A DNA stretch of 64,000 nucleotides from Amborella trichopoda (GCF_000471905.2 NW_006494789.1:9128469-9192468), one strand, 5' to 3'; numbered from the stretch's first letter, positions 20,321-31,640 are shown. Numbers and translations are program-made. The notes: generated by a model not told the origin, from the sequence alone.

Positions 20321-23290
20321 TGGTTAGGTGCTTCGATCTCACCGTCCGGATCTGGATGAGCGAGTGGCACGTGCCTCGAGTTTTAGAGAGACCCGGGACT
20401 TTGAGTTCACCTCCCTTGGCTTGTATTCTCTTATTTTCTACAATAACACACATATTTATAAGACAGGTGGGTCAACAGACCTCATCTTGCCTCTTTGGTG
20501 AATGCACACGGGCATGCACATTAAAGAAGAGGAAAAGAAGAATGAGAGAAGAAAGACGGGGGAGAGAAGAATTTGACCAGGCGGGGAGATCAACACAATG
20601 ACTAAACCAGTAAGTAATTGACCTAGCGTGGCAGTAAAATAGGCTCAATAACTCAAACCGGCTCAACAAAATTACTACTAGATGACAGTACCAATACTGA
20701 CTAGCTAGACATGATGGCTAGTCTGTCATGAAAATAAAGCAGGCATAATTACTCTGACTGGCACAATAGCATCATGGCTAAACGACAAGACTTCAATGGA
20801 AGCTAATCTCGACCCTTCTTAATCAAGTGAAAGAGTGAGAGAAATAAAGTGAAAAAAATCAGAAAGGGAGAAAAGAGAAGAAGGGGAAGGGAATAGAAAG
20901 AATGGGAGGAAGAGAAAGAAAGGAGGAGAAGAGTGTGAGAGAGGATAGAAAGAAGGGGCAAAGACAAACGCAGAAAGCAAACACAGACGGAAATGAGAGG
21001 AGGAGAAAGAAACTTAGTAGGCGATATGTCCCCGCCGGCTATGACGAGTAGTGAAAAGAAGGTGAAGGCACAAGCAGCAATGTGCTTCTGCCGGTGTGAT
21101 AGAAGAGAGACAAAGAAGGAGACACAGGCGGCGTTAGGCCTTCGCCGGTTGTGGCCGAAGAAGAGGCATGAGAAGACACAGGTGACGCTAAGCTTCATCA
21201 TTTGTGTTAGACAAAGAAGAGAGAGAGGACACGATGGTGTTAAGACTTCGTCAGTTATGTTAGAAGAAGAGGAGAGAGAGAACATAGGCGGAGCTAAGCT
21301 TCACCGGCTGGGTCAGAAGAAGAAAAGAGAGGGGACACAAGTGGCTCTAGACCTTTGCCAATTGTGTCAGAAGAAGAAGAGAGAGGGGACACATGCCGAG
21401 CTAGACCTTCGCCAACTGTGTTAGAAGAAGAAGAGAGGAAAGACAGAGTTTTTAATAGAGGTACATCATGGGCGAACAGAGAAATGAAACAAAAGCACAG
21501 GAAGAGAGACATGATGGACCAAAGGATGAAGAAAGAGATAAAGAGGAGAAGAAATAGAGAGCAAGAGAGATAGAGATGAAAAGAGAGGAGAGAGAAAGAG
21601 AGATAATTATGAGAAAAGAAGAGAGAGAAAGAGGGATAGAGATAAAAAGAAGAGAGAGAAAGTGATGAGAGAGAAAGGAAGAGAGATAGAAATAAGGAAG
21701 AGGAGAGGAGATATAAAAATAAAAAGAAAGAGAGATAGAGATAAAGACGAGAAAGGAAGCGAGAAAGAGGGATAGAGACGAGAAGAAGAGAGAGAAAGAA
21801 AAGAGAGAAAAGAGGAGAGAAAGAGGGGAGGAGAGAGAAAGTTATCTTATCGAGGGGTATCAACCGTTTTCTTCTCTCTCCTCTCTCTCTCCAAGACACA
21901 CCCACGAACTCAAGTAATAAGCGAAATTTTATTGATTGAAAGAAGTTGAACCAAAGATCTTTTTACAAGGAAACTTTGCATGTTCATATAGAATTGGGCA
22001 AAAACATGGGTGGACGCCCCAAACCTACCTAAAATTGAAGATAATTATATTTTAATTGAATTAAAAGAAATTCTAAAAATGGGTGCAAAAAGACTGTTTT
22101 TTTCCCTGCCTAACAATGTGTGGAATTTCATAACAGTCCCTGCTGTTGTCCAAGAACTTGCGTGATCTTTCATGATTGATTCGGGGTTGCTCTGATGCCT
22201 GTTTGATCGAAAGATGATTGCTTTCTTGTAGGATTAGACATGGAAATTGATTTGATGCCAACTTCGAGCCATGAATCATGTTTTTAAGCCATGAATTTTG
22301 GATCAATCTTGAAAACTTTGGATCGATAGTGTGCTTGTTTCTTAATATTTTTCTTCAGTTTCTTGGCTAAATCACACTGAGCAGACCATCACGATCGGGT
22401 TGCAACAAATGCCACTCGATTTTGTGTCCGGATGAAGATTTCGTCATCTTGATTTTTTTGTCGAAATCTTGAAATCCGGCTGTCAGAATTTACAACAGCT
22501 TCGATGCCTCCGTGTGTAAAATCCAACTGTTCATCGTACGCGACGTTCGGACCAAAGATAGCCTCGGATGTTATGCACATAATACAATTGGTTTCATGTC
22601 GATCGGGTATGTGAGCGTCTTGATTTGGCCACCGAAGTGAGGCATGATGCTGTTGAATTTTTTGCAATTTTCTTCACGAATCAGCAACTTCTTTCTAGTT
22701 TTTCTCCTTGCTTGGACATCGTCATGGGGCGTACCACATAACTAAATGCTTGTCTTGACAAGACGAACATGCCCACAAAATTTGAGCGCGATCTCGAAAA
22801 GAGTGAGATATGGGCCCTAAAAGTTACTGTCCATGACTGTGAAAACAGCCACCTTTAATCTTGTTTTGGTGCAGGGTGGCAACACGGTAATAGTGTGCGA
22901 CCTACCCCTTTTTAGTGTTTTATCCATAACTTTGTCCTGGAGTGCCCGATTGAGTCGAAACTTGACCCATAAGGGTTTTCGTCCGTTTGGATCCAATGGC
23001 GATGGTCCCATAGCAATTTGATGCACCAAAAATAAAGTTCTAGTTATGGGTCCATTTCAGGGTTCTAGAGGCTGATTTTATCGAAATTGTTTCTTTGTAT
23101 TCACTGCCTTAGATATGTCTGATTGCGATAAAACTTGGCAGGCGGCCCTTTAGATTGCTGATAAAGATGTTGGACCAATTCTGGGGCCATTATGAGACTG
23201 TCGAAATTTCCAATGTTTTGTAGGCTTTATTGACCAACTTCCTCTTTATTCCACATCAAGGACCAAGGTGCTGAAAAATGCATTCAAACA
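20321..23290 (-). repeat. LTR shared by elements B (5') and C (3')
   Basis: Reverse-oriented LTR of 2970 bp. Its ends on the minus strand are TGTTTGAATGCATTTTTC and CGAAGCACCTAACCA. It aligns with the LTRs of D, E and F at the AGTGGAAATT-type block (23205), the TTCGATCATG-type blocks near 22750 and the GATCCATGG/TTCGAGCC block (22260). It belongs to a second LTR subfamily: its U5 has a GCCGGTTTGAGTTATTGAGCC segment, shared with C's other LTR, in place of the A/E/F segment. It is longest because of a purine-rich expansion. Confidence 0.9.
20820..21890 (+). repeat. Purine-rich (GA) expansion and 54-bp minisatellite inside the LTR
   Basis: The plus strand is nearly all A and G across 20830-20990 and 21470-21850. 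Between them (about 21070-21440) six to seven units of about 54 bp recur, each with TTCGCCGGTTGTGT-like and AGAAGAAGAAGAGAGAGGGGACAC parts. D, E and F have only a short GA/CT stretch at this place (37345, 56480, 44165), so it expanded here. Confidence 0.85.
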
Positions 23291-24539
23291 AGGTCCAAAG
23301 TCATGGCTAACGTATCCTTCTTGGGGCATCTTTGGTTTTTCGAAGTGAATTTGTTATTTGTTTGTTCTAGATGGTCTGCTGAAGAGCCTTTTGTCAGTGC
23401 TCATTTACGTCGTGCACCAGTTATTCCTTGGTGGGTAGGGTACCTCAATTTATTAAGGTGACCGACTTTGAGTATAACCCCTACCCACTGTTAGCAGTCT
23501 CACGTAACAGGTCCAAAGACATGGCTGTCTTAGCCTTCTTAGGGCATCTCCAACGTCTTAGAGTGCATTTGTAAGCTCCTGGGAATGATACTTTTCCTCA
23601 TGAGACTTGTTTTGCTTTCATGGCGAGTCTTTTATCTTTCGATTCCTTTTTACGAATGAACTCAAGCTATCAGAATATTTTCCTTGAAGCTTGTTTTTTT
23701 TGGGTCTTGGTATTGTGACACTAGGGATTTTTTCTTTGAATATGGGCTGAAGTCGCCTGTTGAGGCGAGTGCTACATCAACCAGCTTATTGGCCCAAGCA
23801 TCCTTCATGAATTTTCACTTAAACTTGAGAAGCGGTGTCGTAGAGACAATTTTCACCAACTTCCTTTTATTTGGGGCTTTTGTTTTTTGACCCACGACCT
23901 TTTGGCCATGTTCACCCTTATGCTTCCGTTTTTACTCACAGTGCCCTTTCAGGTTTTCATCGTGCCTGGTTTTTTTATTCTTATGGAATTCTTTTACTCA
24001 TGATTTCATGACTATGCCCATCCATCAATTTTACTCATGGCATTCCCTTCACCAAGTATACACCATGTCCATTATTATTTATTTATTTTTTATTTCGTGA
24101 AGGTGTGGTTAGGGTCATGCCTTCAGGACATGTGCTAAGCCTTTTAATGTCATGCAGCTAGGACATGCATTATAGTTTAAGGTCATACAGCTGAACCATG
24201 GTGGTGATGGATGGCAGTATATGGAGGCCATGGAATGAGTACGGTGTTAGTTTTAACTCAATTTGGGGAGATGGCACGAGGCTACCTGTGAAAGATGGAT
24301 GATTATGAATGGAAGGTGGAAAATGGCAACCCATTGGCTGACGACAAGTATGGGTGGTGGGATGGTTTTCCATTTTGTGAGCACAGGTGAGACTCACTGG
24401 GGAATGATGAAGGATAATGAAATGAATAGATTAACTAGGGAGGTAATGAAGGTGGTGTGCGCACACAAACAGATCGGTTAGGGAAGACGTGTTTGTAAAT
24501 GCACATAAAAGGTGTGTGCGCGTATGCAGGGGCGAGTTT
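23291..24539 (-). other. 3' tail of element C before its LTR
   Basis: No gene is seen. A 50-bp block at the LTR edge (23291: AGGTCCAAAGTCATGGCT) recurs at 23507 (AGGTCCAAAGACATGGCT), so about 215 bp lie between two direct repeats. Other blocks match B 11165-11640. No clear polypurine tract could be picked out. Confidence 0.5.
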
Positions 24540-24960
24540 AAGGTCATACCTCTAGGACTTGTGCAAAGCAGTTTAACGTCATGCGGCCAGAACGTGCACT
24601 TTAAGGTCATACAGTTGGACCGTGGTTTTACAGTTTAGAGTCATGCAACTAGGACCATGTTGTTTAAGGTCGTTTGACTAGACCTCCGCTATAGTTTAAG
24701 GTCATATAGTTTGGACCGTGGTGCTGAGCCTTCTATTGTCATGCGGCTAGAACGTACACTATGGTTTAAGGTCATATAATTCGGACCGTGCAATTTAAGG
24801 TCGTGCAACTAGACCTCCGCTACAGCTTAATGTCGTATAGTTTGGACCATGCAGTTTAAGGTCGTGCACCTGAACCTAAGCTATGCAGTTTAAGGTCATG
24901 CAGCCAGGACCATGGCTGTGCAGTTTAAGGTCATGCAGCCAGGACCAACGCATGGGTCAT
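24540..24960 (-). repeat. 35-bp minisatellite, element C
   Basis: On the plus strand units read GCAGTTTAAGGTCATGCAGC then CAGGACCATGGCTGT. This is the reverse complement of A's array, as expected for an element in the opposite orientation. Units are most regular at 24890-24950. Confidence 0.85.
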
Positions 24961-25374
24961 CATGTGGGTGAAACTACATGGGGAATAAGTCTGTAGATGG
25001 GAATCTAACTCCTTGGGGATAAAATGGTCAAGGCCAACAAGGGGTGGGTTCAGATGGGAAGATTGACTTCATTGAGGTAATGGGAACAAGTGTGGGTCCC
25101 TCACAGGTGACAAATGATTCCTGACTCTTAGGTGTGAGGAACACCCACTAGGGTTGCAGTGGTAAAAATGACCCTAACTCCACTAGGGATAATGAGCTGC
25201 AGCACGAGTGTGACTCCTCGTGGGAATGAGAAGTCATGGCCTAAGTAGAACGACTTGGGTACCACTCCGCTGGGGATAATAGGTCACAATCAAGGAGAAA
25301 CTTCACTGGGGATGACAATAGTAAGGCACACATGGCCTTTAGCATGGGGTGTGTGACCATGCATTATTTAGAAC
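24961..25374 (-). other. Repetitive spacer, element C
   Basis: Short phrases recur irregularly (CTCCACTAGGGATAATGAG, CTCCGCTGGGGATAATAGG, TTCACTGGGGATGAC), spaced about 40-70 bp. D has a shorter version before its LTR (54950-55060). No gene is seen. Confidence 0.5.
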
Positions 25375-25590
25375 ACAACCGACACTAAGTACAGTGAACG
25401 TTATTTCTTGGACACATAGTCGGTGCTGGGTTGTTGAAAACGTAGCCGGTGCTGAGGACAGCCCGTGCCATCTTTTGAACACAAACGACATTGAGTCACT
25501 GAGAGCACAGTCGACGCTGGGGTTACTAAAAACACAGCCGACGTTAGATAGTTTTGACAACATAGCTGGCGCTGGGTGTGCGTTAACGTT
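25375..25590 (+). repeat. 26-bp repeats upstream of the antisense promoter, element C
   Basis: About seven units such as GAACACAAACGACATTGAGT, GAGCACAGTCGACGCTGGGG and ACAACATAGCTGGCGCTGGG at about 26-bp spacing, ending about 180 bp before the plus-strand TATA box. Confidence 0.65.
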
Positions 25591-25771
25591 CAGGCTCTGA
25601 CCCGAACCCGACTCGGTTCTGGCCACTAATGCATGGGATTTCATGGGCGATGGTAAAACTTGCCTCGAGCGTCGGGCCAGAACCCAACCCAGTCCGGCCC
25701 ATGGATATTTGGCCTTTGTGGACATGACTGGGATTTGTAATTTGCGAGGGGCATTTGAGTAAAGCACTAGC

Positions 25772-25779
25772 TATAAAAT
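25772..25779 (+). promoter_or_regulatory. TATA box of the antisense promoter, element C
   Basis: TATAAAAT followed by GGGTAAACCCCATTTTC on the plus strand, antisense to element C. The core has the same design as A and D. Upstream, GAGGGGCATTTGAGTAAAGC parallels D's GAGGGGTAGTTTGTGGCAC. Confidence 0.6.
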
Positions 25780-26483
25780 GGGTAAACCCCATTTTCACAT
25801 TTTTTTACCAAAGAATAAAAAGACTTCAGGTGAATTTTGTTTTAACAGTGAGAAAGAGATTTCCAGCAAGGAACTTCGGCAAATGCAGGGTGTTCCTGCA
25901 AGGGTTAGCAAGAGGTTTGCTGACAAGTGGGGGAGATTTAGCAAGGAGACACCCGCGAGAAAGGAGGAAAGAATTCATTGGATTTGTAAGAGTTTCCTTG
26001 CCAGCAAAGGGGGTTTTCAGGGGAATAGGGGAACTTCGACCTTGGTTTTGTGAGTTCTGGCAAAGGGAAGAGAGGAAAAAAATTGCAACAAAGGGCTGCT
26101 TAGGGCTTTTCGGCAGCTTGTGGCAGTTTTTCAGTGGGTGCGAGTGGTTTCTCGACAACTTGGAGGAAGTCAAAGAGGGTTTCTGGATGCGAAAGGGAGT
26201 TTTCGATAAGAATCCGAAGGGTGCGAGGAAACGAACCATTGTTGAAGGTGGATGGTTGCCGGGTAGGCGAACGGTTGCCATTGGAAATCATGCAATCATC
26301 AGGGAGACGAAGCATCTTAGGCTAGAGAATGAGGGGTCTCGAGAACCGAAGAGTCACCAGGAGGTGAACAGTCATAGCACAGTCGGCGCTGGATTAGAAT
26401 ACATAGTCGACGTTGGATTTTTAAAAGCACAGCTGGCGCTGACACAATCAGTGTTGACCCTAAGAAAAGGCAGCTGGCACTAG
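25780..26483 (+). other. Leader of the antisense transcript, element C
   Basis: Open in one frame from 25755 to 26483 (242 codons; GKCRVFLQGLARGLL, LDNLEEVKEGFWMRKGVFDK). However, the counterparts in A, B and D are not open in that frame and share only nucleotide blocks (GAGTGGTTTCTCGACAAC ~ CAGTGGTTTTTTGATAAT in D). I therefore take it as leader sequence rather than a gene. No mobile-domain sequence follows in C. Confidence 0.4.
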
Positions 26484-26540
26484 GGCTTAGAAGCACAGTC
26501 GGCGCTAGCCTTTGGAAGACATAGCCGGTACTAGCTTCAG
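26375..26540 (+). repeat. GTCGGCGCTGG-type repeats at the end of the antisense leader, element C
   Basis: Five units (GCACAGTCGGCGCTGG, ACATAGTCGACGTTGG, GCACAGCTGGCGCTGA, GCACAGTCGGCGCTAG, ACATAGCCGGTACTAG) at 25-40 bp spacing. They match B 12000-12250. Confidence 0.65.
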
Positions 26541-26860
26541 ACGATGCTTACCAGTGCATGGTGGACGTCATGATGCACACGGTGTTGCTCGCATATGCCA
26601 GTGAGTCGAATGTGGTAATTTTCACACACGACATTGAGCCATGTGCGACGATGTTCACACACGGTGTCGTCTTGGGTAGGTAGAGGGTGGTGACGAGTGG
26701 TAAAGCTTGTCTTATGACGCCCGTTGGAAGCCAAGTTCTTCAGCACAACAGTGAAGTCCATGTTGTTATGTGGAAAGGTGTCCGATGTGAACAGGTTATG
26801 CTCTCCATCATAGGCTAGTTCCTTGCAAGACGAGTCTGCTTTGTATGTTTCATATACTCG
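26537..26860 (-). CDS. Conserved ORF of unknown function downstream of integrase, element C
   Basis: Counterpart of B 12253-12573. It reads YETYKADSSCKELAYDG, then NNMDFTVVLKNLASNG, PLPTQ, TWLNVV and HHDVHHALVSIV, open upstream of the first Met (26761) back to about 26860. It aligns with B over about 106 residues without a gap. The function is unknown. The sense orientation and place after integrase would make it an extra ORF of the RT-type element; it is absent from A and D. Confidence 0.35.
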   Translation of the reverse strand, partial: RVYETYKADSSCKELAYDGEHNLFTSDTFPHNNMDFTVVLKNLASNGRHKTSFTTRHHPLPTQDDTVCEHRRTWLNVVCENYHIRLTGICEQHRVHHDVHHALVSIV

Positions 26861-26984
26861 ACAGATGAATTGAAGCTGACTCGAAAATGGTTGGCTTCTT
26901 CTTTCGGTCTGTAACCATCCTCTATGGTGACGCTCGTTCGATGAATTGAAGCTGACTCTCCAAGTGGTTTTGCTTCTTCTTCAT

Positions 26985-27210
26985 GATGAGGGTGTTTCTT
27001 TGGTGGGTTTTCTTCTTCTTCATGAAGAGATCATTTGGGTTTGCCTCTACTGCATGAGGAGAGCATTTCTTTGGCTTGTAACCGTCCGCTTATCCTCAGA
27101 TTCAAGAGCAACCCTGTAGGTTTTGGTTTGTAACGTCCTCTTCTCCTCAGATGCAAGAGCAACACTTTTGGTGTCAACTGTTCTCTTTTCCTCAGATAGA
27201 AGGGACTTGT
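26985..27210 (+). repeat. Decayed 39-bp minisatellite and flanking repeats, element C
   Basis: About two units (TTTCTTTGGTGGGTTTTC, CTTCTTCATGAAGAG), then phrases CCTCAGATGCAAGAGCAAC repeated about every 45 bp. Equivalent to B 12632-12900. Confidence 0.6.
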
Positions 27211-27339
27211 AACCTCCTTAATAATGGGCTTTTTGGCTTGTAACCTGTAACTGCTTTTATTGCAATAAAAAGCGTTAAAACTTTGTTTGGATTGTCTTTC
27301 TTGCTTTGCATTGAGTGTATTTTTTTGAATATGCATAAC

Positions 27340-28600
27340 TGATAGTACTTCTTTAAATATCGTCCATTGATAGGGGGCATTACCTCCTCTTCATCAAGAT
27401 GTGCTAGAATGTAGGCTCCATTTGGATAAATTGTTTTTTACTATAAAGCGACCTTCCCACTTGGGTTTGAACTTCCTCTACGTCAGCCATGCATAACAAT
27501 CGGCCTCTTGATGACTAGAACTAGATCTCCACAGGCAAATGAGTAGACCTTGACTGACTTGTCAAAAGTCCTCTTCATTCTCCCTTGGTTGAGTTCGAGG
27601 TTTTGCTAAGCCTCTAGCCTCTTTTCATCGAGTACATCCAATTCTTGATACTAGAGTTTGACTGTCTCATCTTCGGTTAACCCTTGATGTATAGCGACTC
27701 GCAGTGAAGGGATTTGAATTTCCAAAGGTAGAACTGCTTGACCCCCATAAACCAAAGAATAAGGAGTGGAATTAAAAGCATTTCTTGGTGTAGTGCGATA
27801 GGCCACAAGGCTTCAAGAAGCATCTCGTGCCAATTCCTCTTCGTCTTTGATATCGATTTTCGTAAAACATTACACAAGGTTTTATTGAAAGCGTCAGCTA
27901 ATCCAATGGTTCGAGGGTGATACATAGTCGAGTACCTCCATTCGAAGTCAAACTGATTAACCAAGCGATCAATGTGATGACTTCAAAATTGAGGGCCATT
28001 GTCTGAGATAATACGATCAGGAACCCCAAACCGGTATATAATGTGATGTTTAATTAAGTTGGCCACTGTTGTCTCAGGAACTTGCTTAAGGGGAACCGCA
28101 TCAGCCCACTTAGAGAAACAATCTGTTGCAGCTATAATAAAGACCTAACCCATTGCAGCTATAATAAAGACCTGACCCATTACTTAAGGGCGGTGAGCAA
28201 GGCTTGAATGGATTTGGCACACCTGACACTTCTTAGTATAGTTTAAGGAATCAGCAATCATCGAAGGCCAATAGTACCCCAACCTGCGTATCCGTTCATA
28301 GAGCTTGGGACCAGACTGATGCAATCCACAAATTCCTGAGTGTACTTCTTCCAGGACCTTGTTTGCTTCTTGTGCATCCACATATCTAAGCAGAACACCG
28401 TCAAATGACTGTCTGAAGAGAGCCTCTCCTTCAAAGAGGGTATACTTGGTAGACATTCGACGCAAGCTGTTGCCCTCGGCACCCTCCTCCGGAAGTCTAC
28501 CATAGTGATGGGCTCTCTCCAATCTTCTACTTATTCAATTTCCATGCATATTGGGTCGAAGAACTCTGGTTCCTAGCTTTGAACCTTAGCTCCCTGAATC
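27340..28600 (-). pseudogene. int: Integrase with a core deletion, element C
   Basis: The zinc domain is well kept (LEEVHSGICGLHQSGPKLYE, then KKCQVCQIHSSLAHRP). About 90 bp that encode WSMDIVGPI in B are missing near 28184, so the first catalytic Asp is gone. SDNGPQF is readable near 28005. The third motif reads GLADAFNKT, with Asp in place of Glu. RKSISKTKRNWHEMLLEALW follows, and the C-terminus GRYLKKYYQ has lost the TGA stop seen in B. The enzyme is inactive. Confidence 0.85.
28126..28179 (-). repeat. 27-bp tandem duplication inside the integrase remnant, element C
   Basis: Two adjacent 27-bp copies (28126-28152, 28153-28179) differing at one base, next to the deletion that removed the first catalytic motif. 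Confidence 0.9.
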
Positions 28601-28639
28601 CTTGTCATTTTGTTTTCCATTTTAATAAGTTCTTTAGTT

Positions 28640-29180
28640 GATAGAAGTGCTCCGAATGGATAGGGAGGGCACTAGGGGAAGAGATTTCTCTCATCATCTG
28701 CATCTACCTCGGTTCTCAATTCAATGTGTCTCCACTTCGCCATCCAGACAAGCGTAAGTCTTGATGAGGATAATTGAATTGTAGCCTCGAGTTTTGCAAG
28801 TCCATCAGCCTACGAGTTTAGCCTCCTAGGGATGTGACTCAAGGATACGTCATATACAATTTTGGAGTATCGTGATAAGGCTTGAGAGTGTCTTTTCTCA
28901 TGTCATAGATCCCTTTGAGCTACCGAATAACCAACTCAGAATCCCCATGGATCATGAGCTGCTCGAAGTCTAGGTCGAAGGCTATCTCCAACCCAATTAT
29001 AAGGGCCTGATATTCTGCCTTGTTTTGAGAACCGGCCTCGTTGAGGAAGAAAGAAAGTGGCAATACTCCTCCTTTCGTGGGTAGGAATACTATTACAATG
29101 CCTCCACAGTCTGATTGGAAGACTCTATTGAAGTACAATTCCCACGCATGATGAAGCTCTGTACGGAATACTTCTTCATC
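28640..29180 (-). pseudogene. Second (archaeal-type) RNase H, element C
   Basis: Reads MYFNRVFQSDCGGIVIVF, QNKAEYQALIIGLEIA and MIHGDSELVIR. The first catalytic Asp (YFDG in relatives) is Asn here; the Glu and the second Asp are kept. The tether to integrase follows. Confidence 0.85.
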
Positions 29181-29189
29181 AAGGAGATC

Positions 29190-29780
29190 ACTTGATAAAG
29201 GTGATTTTGATGGTACAGGGTGTGCTATGAGAAAATCGTCCAGGACTTGGCCATTGATGGCCTTTTATGGGACATACGTGATGTCGAATTCCATCAGTAA
29301 TAATGCCCACTTTGCAAGGCATCTTGACAAGCATGGGCGTGTCATGAGAAATTTCACAGGATCTGCTTTTGATATGAGCTTCACTTCATGACCAAGCAAG
29401 TAATGACAGAGTTTTTGTACTGTAATGATTAGGGCCAAACACATCTTCTCTCAAGGGGATAATTCTTTTCGGCCCCTTGCATTCTACGACTGAGATAATA
29501 TAGTTTCGTTTCTTTTCCCTCGTCATTGTTTTGTGCCAACAATGCCCCGAGTGACTCGTCTAGAGCTGTCATGTATAGAATGAGAGGTTTTCCCAACAAT
29601 AGTGTAGAGAGCACTGGAGGGTTGAGTAAATTTTGCTTGATGTCATCGAGGGCTGCTTGACATGCTTCATCCCACATGAATGGAGTATCCTTCTTTAACA
29701 GGTGTGTAAAGGGTTTATAATGACTTGAGAGATTTGAGATGAACCTGCGGATATATGCTAGCTGCACTTGAAGAGAGCAT
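29190..29780 (-). pseudogene. RNase H of the RT polyprotein, element C
   Basis: LAYIRRFISNLSSHYKPFTHL, KDTPFMWDEACQAALDDIK, NPPVLSTLLLGKPLILYMTA, SLGALLAQ, KLYYLSRRMQGAEKNYPL and, after a frameshift near 29450, further RNase H and ADPVKFL motifs. This is the usual gypsy RNase H that follows the RT thumb. It degrades the RNA strand during reverse transcription. Confidence 0.85.
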
Positions 29781-30640
29781 AACTCTCACAATGCGATTGG
29801 TGATGGCATTTCTTGGATTGCCTTGATCTTGACTGGCTCAACTTCAAGCCCTCGGTGTCTGACAATGAACCCCAAGAACTTTCCCGAACGCATGCCAAAA
29901 GCTCATTTCAGTGGGTTCATTTTAAGCTGATGAAGGCGTAGCCGCTCGAATATATTTTCAAGGTCTCTCATGTGAGCATCCTTCTCTTTTGACTTTACCA
30001 CCAAGTCATCTATGTGACACTCCACTTCTTTGTGAGTCATATCTCTGAAGATGGTCGCCATTGCCCTCTGATATGTGGTACTAGCATTCTTTAATCTGAA
30101 AGGCATCATTGTGTAATAGCAGACCCCTTTTGGAGTTAAAAACGCAGTGGATTCCTCATCTTCGGGCACCATCCGTATCTGATTATACCCAGAGTACCCG
30201 TCCATGAAGGAAAATATTTGACAGGGAGCCGTAGAATGGATGAGCATCTCAGTGGATGGTAGCGGGAAGTCATGTTTGGGACAAGCGGTATTCAAGTCGC
30301 AAAAGTCAATGCAAACCTTGATTTGACCATTCTTCTTCTTGACTGGAACAACGTTTGCTAGCCATTTCAGGTACTTGACTTCGCGAATGAAGTCTGCTTG
30401 TCTGAGTTTGGTCACCTCGGCATCTATCTGCATTTCAAGGTAAGGCCTAAACCTTCTTGATTCTGTTAACAAGTTTGACAGTTGGATCGATGCCAAGATT
30501 ATGAATGGTGACTTGAGGGTCTAAACCAGGCAACTCATGATAATGCCAAGCAAAGACATTTGCTCCCAAGAGAGTAGTGAAATCTCCTTTCTCTTTTGGA
30601 GACATATTCGTTAAAATGAAAGTGGGCCTGGGGTCAGCTT
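29781..30640 (-). pseudogene. Reverse transcriptase, element C
   Basis: Open for 197 codons (30496-29903). Motifs: ADFIREVKYLKWLANVVPVK, NGQIKVCIDFCDLNTACPKH, FSFMDGYSGYNQIRMVPED, FLTPKGVCYYTMMPFRLKNA, TYQRAMATIFRDM and the catalytic box HIDDLVVKSK (usually YVDD). The two Asp codons are at 30005-30010, and Tyr has become His at 30014-30016. Upstream, VFAWHYHELPGLDPQVTIH is readable after a stop. A stop at 29903 and another near 29780 break it from RNase H. It is the best RT in the window but not intact. Confidence 0.9.
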
Positions 30641-31640
30641 CGTCTCCAAGATTTATTTTCTCGAGCTTGTCAGCTGTGGCTTGACCGCCTTCTTCCCATT
30701 ATTTCGGGACCTCTTGCAAATCCTCATCATCGGCTTCTGAGGTCTTCTTGTTAATCTTAACTGCATAGACTGACGATGTTGACATCTCTGCTCGCAGAGG
30801 GTTCCAAGGTAGGTCATGATTTTTGCACCTTTGTTGAACCGAGGGATGGAAGGGTCAACCTCCAACGTGGACAGCATATCAAGCTGTAAGGGTTCAATTT
30901 GGAAGTGAAAGGGAAGTTCAGATTCGATGTTGTGGGGTGAGGAGGATCCTCATATGAATCATATGGTCTTTGAACGGGTATCGGTAGCGTTTGCCCTGCG
31001 TTGGCTGGTACTTCATAGACTTATACCATATGGAAAGCTTCCTGAGAATAGAAGCTCTGCCTTCTTGATTCTCTCAATCTCTGTTTAAAGTCTGGCTTAC
31101 GGGGCCACTGGGGTTTCTTTGGCTTTGACCTTTTGTGCGTCTTTGAAGAAGGTGGCTCTACATTGGCTTTAGCTGCCAAGGCATCAACATCTATTAATAA
31201 TCTAGCTGCTTGAGCCAGGGTCTTTTTTAATTGCTTCCGTTGTGTCGTACTTATGTTGATTGCTTCAAATTCTCTGTCTAGAGCCTCGAAGTCTTGACAT
31301 TTGAAGGTTGCACCTACAAAAGACATTAAGGAGCAAGGATGAGAAGCAGAAGAAGAAGAAGAAGGAGAAGGGTCAGAAGATGGGGGACTTTTAAGGTCGT
31401 TCCCCTCATCAAATCGATCTAGGCAGCTTTTTACGTCACCACTGGGTTGGACGTGCTCATGGAATCTTTCAGGTCTTTCCCGTGCTTAGACCGTTGGGGG
31501 GTGCTTTTAATGTCAACATCCTCATTGGATGTGATCTGAGGAGAAGATGACTCAAGGACGTCCTCTTGATGGAATGGAGAAGGAAGGAGGATCGTGCCAG
31601 GGATAAAGTCCATTAAGGTTGGCAGTGGGGGAAGAGGTCT
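30641..31640 (-). pseudogene. Gag-Pol linker without protease, element C
   Basis: Contains FKCQDFEALDREFEA, LKKTLAQAARLLIDVDALAA, KRSKPKKPQW and SQEAFHMV (31326-31021), the last matching KEASHMVQ of A and D. It then runs VYEVPANAGQ, QRPYDSYEDP and LSTLEVDPSIPRFNKGAK into the RT. No aspartic protease loop or flap can be found in about 400 bp between HMV and the RT start. Confidence 0.75.

Noticed and set aside
20993..21424. 143-codon plus-strand ORF with QKKKREGT repeats
   Set aside because: Product of the 54-bp minisatellite; 54 is divisible by three, so frames stay open by chance.
21294..21905. 203-codon minus-strand ORF rich in Leu, Ser and Phe (membrane-like)
   Set aside because: Low-complexity translation of a purine tract.
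25755..26483. 242-codon plus-strand ORF as a host or element gene
   Set aside because: It lies in the antisense leader; the frame is not open in A, B or D and the protein has no recognisable motif. Kept as leader.
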